DNA of 64,000 bases. It comes from a virus. Both the position numbers and the translations under genes were made by a program. The DNA is taken from positions 1 to 64,000 of the IMG/VR virus record IMGVR_UViG_3300045919_000097; one strand, 5' to 3'. Positions within the stretch are counted from its first letter, which is position 1; the number at the start of each line of letters is the position of its first letter. Under the pieces are notes generated by a model, which was not told where the DNA came from, made no database searches, and was given only the letters and a program-made list of their open reading frames with translations. Positions 6,618-16,022 of this stretch are shown here, piece after piece.

Positions 6618-7937
6618 ATGGCTAATTGGGCTCAACTTATCAAGTCTTCGGGCGGAACTCTTCGCCGCATGGCCGAAGAGATGGAAACACTGCAACTTCC
6701 TGAACAGCTCAAAGGGATCTTCCCAACAGCAACTGGTGAGACCATCCCAGTTTATCATGGTTCTCCACACGCTTTTGACGAGGTCAATTTCACTGACAAC
6801 CTGCGCACAGGTGAAGGTGCAATGGCCTTCGGACCTGGCGGCTACACATCTGGCAACCGACCACTGGCCAAGCACTATGCAGACACGCTGAGCAAAGGCA
6901 AATTCATCCAGCCACGCAGGCCAAGCGGTCCGTTGGGTGACACATTCCTCACAATGCAGAAAGCACTGCGCCTTGATCCTGAAGCAGCTATTGCATACAT
7001 GCAAGGAAAAACTTTCAACAAGGCTGAGACCATTGGGCTGACAAACCCAAATCGAGTCATGCCCACTGGTGAAAAAGCGGTTTACAACTATCGTCCTGGT
7101 GACGACTTGCCTGTATCAACTGGCAATGACGTCAACATTGATGCTTACCGCGAGTGGTTGAAAGAAAAAGGTGTTACCCCTGAGGAACTCAGGCTTCGCC
7201 GCATGGTTCCAGGCAACATGGATGAACTGCTTCGCATTGGTGATCGCCTGGCAGGAGGACCCAGTCCCATTCTGGGCTCAAAGCCAGCAGGTACAAGGGT
7301 ATTGCGTGATGGTGTTGGTCCTTTCCGTAACCGGATGGATCTGAATCCTGGTGAAGAATGGATGGGTAATGACACAAGCGTTGTCAACAACCTGCGTGCA
7401 ACGGCCGCGGCACAAGCAGGTGTGCCAGGTCCTATGTACAAAGCATCGCTCAGCAACTATTCGCCAGGTACTGGGACAGGTCGTGTCCCGATTGGCGACC
7501 TTGGTCCTTTGAAGAACTGGGATGGCAAGATTATTCCTGGTAAGCCTGGGCAGCAGATGCCAAGTACAGATCCAAAGATCTACGAAATGGCATTGCACGC
7601 TAACCCTAACCTGCTGCTGTTCCAAGACTATCCGCTTGAAGCCCAGACAGCAATCCACGGTGCACTCAGCCGTCTATACGACATTTCAGGTATCAAGCCA
7701 TTGCCAATGACGGCAAAGGGCGAAGAGCTCATCAAAAAGCTGCCAAACGACGCACGTGGCATGCAGATGATGAACGAAGCAGGTATTCCTGCATCAGCGT
7801 TCTTGCGAGCTGGCCGTAGAGGCGATAGCTCGATCCCATCGGCGTTCAATCCTGACGACTACAACTTTGTCATTCACAATGACGATGCCCTTAAGATTCT
7901 TGATGTCAAGAACAAGAAGAAAGGCGGAACGGTATGA
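6618..7937 (+). CDS. Polyvalent virion-type protein with ADP-ribosyltransferase-like domain
   Basis: 439 residues. Residues about 43-95 (VYHGSPHAFDEV, then TGEGAMAFGPGGYTS and AKHYAD) match the ADP-ribosyltransferase-like domain common in phage polyvalent proteins, where such domains are thought to modify host proteins on infection. The rest has no recognised fold, and the protein ends in KKKGGTV, a variant of the GGxV motif shared by other virion proteins here. It overlaps the next gene by 4 nt. The start is uncertain: the ATG at 6618 directly follows a terminator, and ATG at 6669 is an alternative that keeps the domain. Catalytic activity is inferred from domain similarity. Confidence 0.7.
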   Translation: MANWAQLIKSSGGTLRRMAEEMETLQLPEQLKGIFPTATGETIPVYHGSPHAFDEVNFTDNLRTGEGAMAFGPGGYTSGNRPLAKHYADTLSKGKFIQPRRPSGPLGDTFLTMQKALRLDPEAAIAYMQGKTFNKAETIGLTNPNRVMPTGEKAVYNYRPGDDLPVSTGNDVNIDAYREWLKEKGVTPEELRLRRMVPGNMDELLRIGDRLAGGPSPILGSKPAGTRVLRDGVGPFRNRMDLNPGEEWMGNDTSVVNNLRATAAAQAGVPGPMYKASLSNYSPGTGTGRVPIGDLGPLKNWDGKIIPGKPGQQMPSTDPKIYEMALHANPNLLLFQDYPLEAQTAIHGALSRLYDISGIKPLPMTAKGEELIKKLPNDARGMQMMNEAGIPASAFLRAGRRGDSSIPSAFNPDDYNFVIHNDDALKILDVKNKKKGGTV

Positions 7938-10900
7938 CCGAGCCCACCGAAAAGCAGATCAAAGCTGGCAATTACCCAAAGGGCCACGTCTATGCCCATG
8001 GGATGCGCATCAGCATCGAAACGCCTGCTGACGAGTTCCGTAGCGGAACGGACAAAGAAGGCAACGAGTGGTCAAACCGCATGCAGTACGACTACGGATA
8101 CATCCGTGGCACTGAGGGCAACGACGGTGACCATCTTGACGTGTTCCTGGGTCCTGACTACAAGGACCACCAGTTTCCAGTACACGTAATTGACCAGCAC
8201 GATCCAGATACTGGCAAATTTGACGAGCATAAGGTCATGATGGGCTTTCCTGACAAAAAGTCAGCACTTGATGCTTATCATGCGCATTATCCTGAAGACT
8301 GGAAGGGCGCTAAAGCCATCACTCCGCTCCATGTCGACGACTTCAAGGACTGGGCACTGAAACCAGGCATCAGGAAGAAGCCTCTGTCTCAGGTCAAAGG
8401 CTATGCTGAAGGCGGTTCTGTCGGCGGGTTCTTGGCTGATCCACAAAGCTGGGACGACATGGGAAAGAACCTTGGAGCCACTGCCAACCGGACTCTTATC
8501 GGCTTGGCGGGCCTTGGTCCCGACGTCATCAACTGGGGCCTAAAGCAGATACCTAGATCGCGTTCTCTCAGCGACGTTGTTAAAGGCAATACCGATCTTG
8601 GCTGGGGCTCATCTGAGCCAATCGGAGGGACGGACTGGCTCAACCGCAAAGCCAGGGAGCATGGTATCGCCACAAGCAGTGGAAACGAGACGGCAGACGC
8701 CTGGGGCGATGCTGCTTTTGGCCTGGCAACTGCAAGCCCCACAGCACTCATGAATACGCTTGGCAAAGGGGCTCGTGGTGTTGCTCGTGGAGTAGGCCAG
8801 GCGATTGACCAAGGCATGCAAGGCGAGGGTGCTCTCAGCAAGGTACTGGCTCCAGTCCAGCCAGCTTATGCTGTGAAGCCTAAAGGCGGCAACTGGTCTA
8901 CGACACTTGGATCAAACCCTTCGCACCTTACTTTCCATGATATTACTGGAGATTCTGTCGCTACTAATCAATGGCGCGACAAAACACTTGCCAAGTATAT
9001 CAGTACACAACTTGGAACCGCTGACGATCCGTTACTTGCCCTTGAAAAAGAAGGAAGACTCCACGTTGACAAAGACCAGCTTATCGAGTCTGCAATGGAC
9101 GGGCGCTATGGCGAAGCATACGGATATGACGGAGACCTTTTCAAAGGAGATGCTAGACACGAGGAGCTGACAGGAAGGAAGTTGCGCACGCCCTGGGAAG
9201 CAAATGCAGATTCTTCTATGCGGTCACACGGTCCCCAGACAGAAATACAAGCACTCAAGGATCTTGCACACAAGCGTCCGGCAGATGGTCGTTCATGGAT
9301 TGATCACGGTGCAGAAGTCGATCCTGATACTGGCGAAGTCCTGTACCATGAACTTCCTCTCAAGGCTTGGTCTGAAGCCCATCCTGGAAATGCTTACCTT
9401 GCCAAACACCAGTGGCTGGAATCTGCTCCAAGAGGTACAGACATCTGGAACGTGACAAGCCTTGACAACCTTGGTTTCCAGCACATGCTTGATTATTTGG
9501 GGTCTGCTACAGATGCCCATGCTGCACTTGAACACCATGGATCAATTGAGGCTATGCGTACAGCAGCCCAAGGTGCTCTTCCAAATGCTGCAATTCACGA
9601 CCTCATTCCAATGGTTGAGCGCAATCTGCATTTGTCGCCAGAGCAATTGTCGCGTACGTCAGTTGCCGACGCATCAGCAAAAACCTCAGAGTGGAACAAA
9701 CTGCTGAGTTCTAGGAAAGCAACAGAGACTTCTGCACAGGTACCTACGTTCAGGGAATACGAAAATGGTTCCTACTGGAAGTCTATCCCAGACGTGAACA
9801 CAGACAAAGATGCCCTTTCTTATGCAATGGCACACGGCAGAGATGCCGGATGGTGCACTATGCAGAATGGACTGTGCAGCCTTTATGGCAGCGGAGGAAG
9901 CCGCTTGCACATCCTTCACGATGCTGAAGGCAAGCCAAAAGTCCAGATCATGACAAAAGAAGGTGATTCCACAATGGAAGGTGCTTCTCAAATGTTCCAT
10001 CAGGCACACGGTCGTTTTCCAGGAAGCGTAAACGAACTTGATGAATGGGCAGGTGAAAACGGAATCCGCATCAATGACAGCACTGAACCTGGTAACCCGT
10101 CTATTGCTGAAATCAAAGGGCGCCGTAATGGTAGTCCAGATGCTTCGGATATTCCAGCCATCCAAGACTTTATCAAGACGTATTCACCAAACTGGGATGA
10201 TATTGGTGATTTGCGCAATTCTGGAATGGCAAAGTACCAGGGCAAGTACGCTCCGATAAGAGAAGTCGAAACGCTTCTTAAGCCTCGCATCAAAGAAGCT
10301 CGAGATTTTCTTGATAACCATCCGGCATTTGAGTCACATCGGCAGGCTGAAAAAGATTTCTTAGATTTTCTCCATAGTGGAAACAGCAGGTATGACGAGC
10401 AAGGCACGGCTCAAATGAGGCACCTTGAGCGTGGAGCAGGACAGCCACTGCATCAAAACATGCCGTATACCATGCGTGAAATGAAGGCAATGCTGGACTA
10501 CCCGGCAGATTGGGTCAACGGTAGAGACGAGTCAAAATATGATGTGCTTCAAAAGCACCTTGGAAGAATAGACGCTTTGAAGAGCCTTGTCCAAGATGGT
10601 GCTCATCGTGATGTCCACACATATCCGCCAAAGTTTGCGTCAGGTGGCACAGTTGGTGGCAACAACCTGCAGATTGCACCTCTTGGTGGCTGGGGCTGGG
10701 GTTATATGAATAGCGGTCAACCAGGAACAATGCCTGCGCCTCAGCCTGTACAAGCGCCAGACTTCAGCATTGAGAAGTTCAACCCAGGCGGAAACAGCAC
10801 AAGCATTATCAATCCTGGTGGAGATCACACTGATTTTAGCTCTGGTGCGCGTGGTGCAGATACTGGCATTGCAGGTGGCATTGGAAAGATTGCAAGCATG

Positions 10901-11563
10901 ACTGGTGCATTCAACACCATTGCAAGGGATCCTAACCTTGGTGCTCTTAGCTCTTATGCAGGTGCTATTGCAGGTGCTGCTGACGGCCAGTACGGTGGCG
11001 TTGGTGGACTCATTGGGCGTGCAGCAACTGACGGAAACCCAATTGGAAAGCTTGCAGGTACCTTGCTTGGCGGACTTGTAAGCGACACTCCAATGTCCAC
11101 AAGAGACGCAATGAGCACAGCTGTAGGATTTGTGCCTGGTATTGGAACCGCTTATAGCTTAGGTAACTTCGTTACTGGAGGCGCTCTTGCAGACGCAGCG
11201 TTTGGATCCAATGTAAAACCCACAGAAAGTGGAGGTTACGTACCTGCTCAGCCTGGGTGGTTTGGTAACTTTGGTCTACAATCCACACCAAAGATCGATG
11301 CCAGCAACCTTGCAGCTTCAATGAACAACCCAGACTATAGCAACGAAGTCCACCTTGCTATTACTCAGCCAAATACTGTCAACACAAACAATATGGACAA
11401 TGAAAAGCCTGCGGCCCCTGTAGCGCCCGCACCAGCACAATCAGACTACAGCAACGAAGGACGTAACTATGGTGGTCCAGGTGGAAATAGTGGAGCTGCT
11501 ACAGGCGGCAACAATGGCGATGCATCAGGCGGTGGCGATCGTGGTACCCGCGGCGGATTCTAA
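7934..11563 (+). CDS. Giant polyvalent protein with phage InPase domain
   Basis: 1209 residues. Residues 1-150 match the phage 'inorganic pyrophosphatase' domain (InPase, PF18823): GNYPKGHVYAHGMRISIE, YDYGYIRGTEGNDGDHLDVF and DEHKVMMGF. A YAEGGSVGG motif follows near residue 157, then an Ala/Gly-rich, partly hydrophobic region. Around residues 630-665 a GWCTMQNGLCSLYGSGG / LHILHDAEGKPKVQI segment resembles the PcfJ-like domain of polyvalent proteins. A second GG motif (FASGGTVGG) is near residue 902, and the last 300 residues are Gly/Ala/Asn-rich. Domain fusions of this kind next to the portal are usually carried in the virion and injected. It overlaps the upstream gene by 4 nt. The enzymatic roles are unproven. 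Confidence 0.72.
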   Translation: MTEPTEKQIKAGNYPKGHVYAHGMRISIETPADEFRSGTDKEGNEWSNRMQYDYGYIRGTEGNDGDHLDVFLGPDYKDHQFPVHVIDQHDPDTGKFDEHKVMMGFPDKKSALDAYHAHYPEDWKGAKAITPLHVDDFKDWALKPGIRKKPLSQVKGYAEGGSVGGFLADPQSWDDMGKNLGATANRTLIGLAGLGPDVINWGLKQIPRSRSLSDVVKGNTDLGWGSSEPIGGTDWLNRKAREHGIATSSGNETADAWGDAAFGLATASPTALMNTLGKGARGVARGVGQAIDQGMQGEGALSKVLAPVQPAYAVKPKGGNWSTTLGSNPSHLTFHDITGDSVATNQWRDKTLAKYISTQLGTADDPLLALEKEGRLHVDKDQLIESAMDGRYGEAYGYDGDLFKGDARHEELTGRKLRTPWEANADSSMRSHGPQTEIQALKDLAHKRPADGRSWIDHGAEVDPDTGEVLYHELPLKAWSEAHPGNAYLAKHQWLESAPRGTDIWNVTSLDNLGFQHMLDYLGSATDAHAALEHHGSIEAMRTAAQGALPNAAIHDLIPMVERNLHLSPEQLSRTSVADASAKTSEWNKLLSSRKATETSAQVPTFREYENGSYWKSIPDVNTDKDALSYAMAHGRDAGWCTMQNGLCSLYGSGGSRLHILHDAEGKPKVQIMTKEGDSTMEGASQMFHQAHGRFPGSVNELDEWAGENGIRINDSTEPGNPSIAEIKGRRNGSPDASDIPAIQDFIKTYSPNWDDIGDLRNSGMAKYQGKYAPIREVETLLKPRIKEARDFLDNHPAFESHRQAEKDFLDFLHSGNSRYDEQGTAQMRHLERGAGQPLHQNMPYTMREMKAMLDYPADWVNGRDESKYDVLQKHLGRIDALKSLVQDGAHRDVHTYPPKFASGGTVGGNNLQIAPLGGWGWGYMNSGQPGTMPAPQPVQAPDFSIEKFNPGGNSTSIINPGGDHTDFSSGARGADTGIAGGIGKIASMTGAFNTIARDPNLGALSSYAGAIAGAADGQYGGVGGLIGRAATDGNPIGKLAGTLLGGLVSDTPMSTRDAMSTAVGFVPGIGTAYSLGNFVTGGALADAAFGSNVKPTESGGYVPAQPGWFGNFGLQSTPKIDASNLAASMNNPDYSNEVHLAITQPNTVNTNNMDNEKPAAPVAPAPAQSDYSNEGRNYGGPGGNSGAATGGNNGDASGGGDRGTRGGF

Positions 11564-11572
11564 GGAAGTAAC

Positions 11573-14500
11573 ATGAAAAAGACACGCGTCCATCCAATGG
11601 CAGATCTTCCTCCTGTAGACCAGGACAATTCAACTGCACCAGAAGACACGGACCAGGAGTCAGTTATCCCTGGAATTCCTGACGGCGATGGTGACTCAGA
11701 CGTCATTGACGATGACAATATGGAACTGCAAGAGGATGGCAGCTATATTATTAAGGACGATGACGATGAAGATGAAAAAGGTTCTGTTGAGTTTGACTCA
11801 AACTTGGCAGATGACGTCATTCCTGAAGATGAACTGACCCAACTGGGGACCGAATTCATTGAACTGATTGCCGCAGACAAAGAAGCCCGCAAGGACCGTG
11901 ACAAGCAATACGCTGAAGGTATCCGCAAGACTGGACTTAGTGGTGGTAAGAATTCAGGTGCTGACTTTGACGGGGCCAGCCAAGTTGTCCACCCGATGAT
12001 TGCCAAGGGTTGCGTTGACTTTGCATCCAAAGCCATCAAGGAACTGTTCCCATCAGCCGGGCCTGTACGCACACAGATCATGGGTGACCAGACAGAGTCT
12101 AAGATTGACCGCGCAGAGCGCAAGAAGACGTACATGAACTGGCAGCTCACTGAGCAGATTCCAGAGCACCGTCCTGAATTTGAAAAGATGCTAAGCCAGC
12201 TGCCACTGGGAGGATCCCAATACAAACGCTGGTGGCGTGATGCTGATATGAAACGGGCGCGTACTGCTGCCGTCTATATCGACGATGTCTTCCTGCCATT
12301 TGACCAAAACGATTTCTATACGACGCCGCGGCTGACGCACAGGGAGTTCCTTGGACGAGCTGAATTTGAAGCTCGTGTAGCCTCTGGTCTTTACAGGGAA
12401 CTTGACGTCTCAAACCTTGGAGATACTCCAGAACGCAGCGATGCAGAAAAAGCCTCACGTGAAGTTGAAGGTGTTAATGATGACGCTGCAGCTTATCTGT
12501 CTACAGGCGGAACACGTGAAACCTACTGTGTTTACGCAAACCTTGAGTTGAAAAGTGATCCTCTCACCAAAGGCAAACTGGCTCCGTACGTTCTTCACGT
12601 TGAAGAGTATGGATCAAGTGTACTTGGCATTTATCGTAACTGGGCTGAAAAAGATGAGCGCCGGCAAAAACTGCATTGGATGGTTGAATACAACTTCATC
12701 CCATGGCGCGGTGCTTATGCAATTGGACTTGCTCACCTGATCGGAACCTTGAGTACTGCATCAACAGGTGCACTCAATGCACTCCTGGACTCTGCACACA
12801 TTGCAAGTTTCCCTGGTGGCCTTAAACTCAAGTCTGGAAGGACGTCTGGCCAGACTGTCCAAATCAACCCTACTGAGCTGGTTGAAATTGATTCTCCAGC
12901 AGGTGTTGACGACATCCGCAAGTTGGTCATGGCTTTCCCGTTCAATGGGCCCAGCCAAGTGCTTAACGTACTGCTTGAATGGCTTACTCAACAAGCTGAA
13001 ATGGTTGTTAGCACAGCTTCTGAAAAGATTGCTGATGCAGGTGCCAATATGCCTATGGGCACGGCTTTGGCTCTTATTGAAGGTGGTAGCACAAACTTCA
13101 GTGCTATTCATGCACGCTTGCACCACTCAGCCCGCAAAGAGCTTGAAATCCTGCACCGTCTCAATGCCACATACATGAAGGATCAAGAGACCGTTGAGGA
13201 GCTTGGTGAACTGGTTGTCTATAAAGAAGACTTCCAGGGTCCAATGGACATCATCCCAGTCAGTGACCCCAACATCTTTAGTGAAGCTCAGCGGTACGCT
13301 CAACTGCAAGCTGTTCTGCAACTAGAAGCAATGCCGCAGTTCCAGCCATTGTTCAAGCCTGAACGTTTGCTAGTACGGGCTCTCAGGTTGCTCCAGATCA
13401 GTTACGCAGACGATATTGCAAACCTGCCTAAAGATCCAAAGCGGATGACCTCCGTGGATGAAAATGCGGCAGCTGCTCTTGACGATGGAACACCGCTCAA
13501 GGTTTATGAGGAGCAAGACGACCTTAGCCACCTGGAAAGCCACGTTACGTTCATGACGTCTCCGCTGCTTGGTGCAAACCCGTTGATTGGTTCTACGGCG
13601 CTTCCAAAACTGCTGGCTCACTGCAAAGAGCACTTGATTGCTTACTATCGCAAGCACCACAAAGCAGCGACAGAAGCATTATCTGCCATTGCAAAGCACC
13701 AGAACATGCCTCTTGACCAGCACCGCGCAGAGTCGTTGGGACACTCATTTGCTGACAAGGCAATGGCCCAGCAGCTGTCCTCAATGGTGGCACCAGGCCT
13801 TGAAAAGGCGGAGAAGCTTGCACAGCAGTTCATGCCAAAGCCACCTGCAAGCCCTGACAAACTGGCAGAGATCGCGTCCAACGAAAAGATTGCTGGTCAG
13901 ACTGCCCAACTTGAAATGCAAAAAATGCAAGCTGCACAACAAGCTGATATGCAAAAGCACCAGCTTGAATTGCAAAGCAAAGCCGCTGAGCGGCAAGCCA
14001 ATGACCAGAAAGAACTTCAACGGATGCAGATTGAGCTGTCATTCAAGTCTCAAGAGGCTGAAAAAGAAAGGCGCAGCAAGCTTGAACTGAGACAGCTTGA
14101 ACTAAATGCAGAAGCTGCAAACAACGAACAGGATCGTGCCCTTACACAAAGCACAGCAGTTCTTGCCGCAAATATAGAAAAGATGCAGGCTGATAATGAC
14201 AGCAGGATTGCACAACTGACTTTAATGGTGCAAGACAAGCAAGTAAAATCTGGTGAAGAAAACAAACGCATTCTTGCTGATATGAAAGCTCGAAGCGATC
14301 AAGCTTTGGCCGTTTTACAGTCTATGCTAGCTAAGCAAGAAGAAAGCGCAGAAGCAGCTTCTAAACCAGACATTAACTCAGTTATCACCAGTTTGCTAGA
14401 AAGCGTCCAGGAAAATGCGCAGCAATTAGCTCAGCACATGTCAGAGCAAAACGAGATGTCTAGCCAGACGCTATCAGAAATTGCAGAAGGAATGAAATCA

Positions 14501-14599
14501 CTGCATAAGGCTCACTCAGCCCCTAGAATTGCCCAATATATACGAGATCCATCAGGAAATGTTTTAGGCGTTAAATCCACAATCGAAAACCAGGAGTAA
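11573..14599 (+). CDS. Portal protein with long C-terminal coiled coil
   Basis: 1008 residues, longer than most podovirus portals (about 500-750). The first 75 residues are highly acidic. Residues about 80-720 carry the portal core: DFDGASQVVHPMIAKG, the wing segment GGSQYKRWWRDAD, FSAIHARLHHSARKELEIL and QISYADDIANLPKDP. The last 230 residues are Gln/Lys/Glu-rich coiled coil (KMQAAQQADMQKHQLELQ and on), expected to form a long barrel or rod inside the head. The twelve-subunit ring is the DNA gate and the docking site for terminase and adaptor. It starts after an AAGGAAGT ribosome-binding site and lies nine bases after the preceding gene. Confidence 0.85.
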   Translation: MKKTRVHPMADLPPVDQDNSTAPEDTDQESVIPGIPDGDGDSDVIDDDNMELQEDGSYIIKDDDDEDEKGSVEFDSNLADDVIPEDELTQLGTEFIELIAADKEARKDRDKQYAEGIRKTGLSGGKNSGADFDGASQVVHPMIAKGCVDFASKAIKELFPSAGPVRTQIMGDQTESKIDRAERKKTYMNWQLTEQIPEHRPEFEKMLSQLPLGGSQYKRWWRDADMKRARTAAVYIDDVFLPFDQNDFYTTPRLTHREFLGRAEFEARVASGLYRELDVSNLGDTPERSDAEKASREVEGVNDDAAAYLSTGGTRETYCVYANLELKSDPLTKGKLAPYVLHVEEYGSSVLGIYRNWAEKDERRQKLHWMVEYNFIPWRGAYAIGLAHLIGTLSTASTGALNALLDSAHIASFPGGLKLKSGRTSGQTVQINPTELVEIDSPAGVDDIRKLVMAFPFNGPSQVLNVLLEWLTQQAEMVVSTASEKIADAGANMPMGTALALIEGGSTNFSAIHARLHHSARKELEILHRLNATYMKDQETVEELGELVVYKEDFQGPMDIIPVSDPNIFSEAQRYAQLQAVLQLEAMPQFQPLFKPERLLVRALRLLQISYADDIANLPKDPKRMTSVDENAAAALDDGTPLKVYEEQDDLSHLESHVTFMTSPLLGANPLIGSTALPKLLAHCKEHLIAYYRKHHKAATEALSAIAKHQNMPLDQHRAESLGHSFADKAMAQQLSSMVAPGLEKAEKLAQQFMPKPPASPDKLAEIASNEKIAGQTAQLEMQKMQAAQQADMQKHQLELQSKAAERQANDQKELQRMQIELSFKSQEAEKERRSKLELRQLELNAEAANNEQDRALTQSTAVLAANIEKMQADNDSRIAQLTLMVQDKQVKSGEENKRILADMKARSDQALAVLQSMLAKQEESAEAASKPDINSVITSLLESVQENAQQLAQHMSEQNEMSSQTLSEIAEGMKSLHKAHSAPRIAQYIRDPSGNVLGVKSTIENQE

Positions 14600-14602
14600 T
14601 AA

Positions 14603-15007
14603 ATGACTATTCAATATTCCACTACTCACCGCACCAATGCTATGAGTCAGTTAAATACTGACATTGGAGCCAATGCAGTTATCAAGGTGTTTACAGGAGC
14701 GGCCCCGGCAAACTGTGGAACTGCTGATACAGGCACGCTTCTTGTCACATTTGCCGGTAATGCTGGTGGATTTGGATCTGCATCTGCTGCTGTATTGACA
14801 GCCGCTGCGGTAGCCGCTGCAACAGCCTCAGGAACAGGAACGGCGGGGTATTTCCGCATCTACCCAAGCGCTGCAACCACTACCAACGCGGTGGTTCAGG
14901 GAACCTGCGGATTGTCTGCTGCTGACATGATCCTGACCAATACGTCAATCACCAGCGGGCAGACTTGCAACTTTACTAGCCTGACAGTTACAGCCTTCGG
15001 AGTTTAA
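14603..15007 (+). CDS. Conserved small virion protein
   Basis: 134 residues, Ala/Thr-rich and beta-rich with no charged core, typical of phage decoration or accessory virion proteins. The N-terminal pattern (IQYSTTHRTNAMSQLNTDIGANAVIKVFTGAAPANC) is familiar from a widespread uncharacterised phage protein family located between portal and capsid genes. It starts three bases after the portal stop, with AGGAG overlapping that stop. The exact place in the particle is unknown. Confidence 0.7.
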   Translation: MTIQYSTTHRTNAMSQLNTDIGANAVIKVFTGAAPANCGTADTGTLLVTFAGNAGGFGSASAAVLTAAAVAAATASGTGTAGYFRIYPSAATTTNAVVQGTCGLSAADMILTNTSITSGQTCNFTSLTVTAFGV

Positions 15008-15008
15008 C

Positions 15009-15356
15009 ATGGCGCAGGGTACAGCAACGCTTGACTTTGGTGCCTATCCTGGCGCAAGTGATGCGTCTGTGGCGGTTACTGGTCAGACAGCGATTACGGG
15101 GTCATCTTTGGTTGAGGCATGGATATTTCCTGCTGCAACTACGGATCACAGTGCTGATGAGCATTGGGTTGAATCATTAAGGGTGTTTGCAGGAAACGTA
15201 GTCGCCGGTACAGGGTTTACTATTTACGGGCGCAATGAAAGTGAACTGTTTGAACCTGTGTCGCAGTCTGGTGGCAGTAAATCATTTGCCGGTGCTGGTG
15301 GTGGAACTGGAACTAGGTTGTATGGCAAATGGAACATTGGCTGGGTGTGGAATTAA
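15009..15356 (+). CDS. Conserved small virion protein
   Basis: 115 residues, beta-rich (TATLDFGAYPGASDASVAVTG at the start, LYGKWNIGWVWN at the end). It belongs to a common but uncharacterised phage family found next to the preceding gene. The conserved ADEHWVESLRV segment is in the middle. It starts immediately after the upstream stop and is probably translated together with it. No catalytic motif is visible. It is likely a minor structural or assembly protein. Confidence 0.65.
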   Translation: MAQGTATLDFGAYPGASDASVAVTGQTAITGSSLVEAWIFPAATTDHSADEHWVESLRVFAGNVVAGTGFTIYGRNESELFEPVSQSGGSKSFAGAGGGTGTRLYGKWNIGWVWN

Positions 15357-15365
15357 GGAAAAATC

Positions 15366-16019
15366 ATGGCAATTCAAGTACAAGGTAATGGCGGTGTAAT
15401 TGCAGACGTTGGCGGAACAGCGTTTCGCGCGCTCAATACGCAAATCAAGCCCATTGAATACGGTGCTTTGGGACACTACAAAGCGACCCTGAGGATGTCC
15501 TCTACGGCAGCGCAAACGGCTAACTCGCGCTTGCTTGAGTTGCAAAACCCGTCTGCATCCGTGCTGATCATTCCTACTCGTTTGACAGTTCGGGCAATGC
15601 AAACCGCTGCAGGTACTGCACAGGAAAATTCACTTGATATTTACAAGGCCACCAGCTTTACGGTTGTGTCCAGCGTCAACGCGGTTACAGGTGCTGCAAG
15701 TAAGAAACGAACCAGCATGGGCGCATCTGCCGCTGCCCTGCGTTACTTGACACTAACTGGTGTTGCTGCTGGTATGACTGGTTCCACGGCAACTAAAGAC
15801 ACTTTGCCTATTGGAACCATCCCATACAACGTGGCGGCAGCTATTCAGACCTCTGGCCCGATTGCAAACGTTGACGTATTTGATGACGTTAACGGTACTC
15901 ACCCGCTTGTCCTTGCTCAAAACGAAGGAATGGTGATTGAAAACCGTGTGCTTAACGTGACGTCCTATGGCGTGACATGGTTTATTGATCTTGCATGGGC
16001 TGAAGTACTAGCTTACTAA
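15366..16019 (+). CDS. Probable virion structural protein
   Basis: 217 residues, predominantly beta with many small residues. It contains YGALGHYKATLRMSSTAAQTANS and a C-terminal NRVLNVTSYGVTWFIDLAWAEV segment typical of phage surface or decoration proteins of unknown fold. A GGAAAAATC ribosome-binding site precedes the ATG. It lies within the run of small virion genes between portal and capsid. Function unassigned. Confidence 0.6.
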   Translation: MAIQVQGNGGVIADVGGTAFRALNTQIKPIEYGALGHYKATLRMSSTAAQTANSRLLELQNPSASVLIIPTRLTVRAMQTAAGTAQENSLDIYKATSFTVVSSVNAVTGAASKKRTSMGASAAALRYLTLTGVAAGMTGSTATKDTLPIGTIPYNVAAAIQTSGPIANVDVFDDVNGTHPLVLAQNEGMVIENRVLNVTSYGVTWFIDLAWAEVLAY

Positions 16020-16022
16020 TCC

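Noticed and set aside
8401-8841. Antisense frame with many Ser/Pro/Ala residues over the polyvalent gene
   Set aside because: A shadow of the Gly/Ala-rich coding strand with no independent support.
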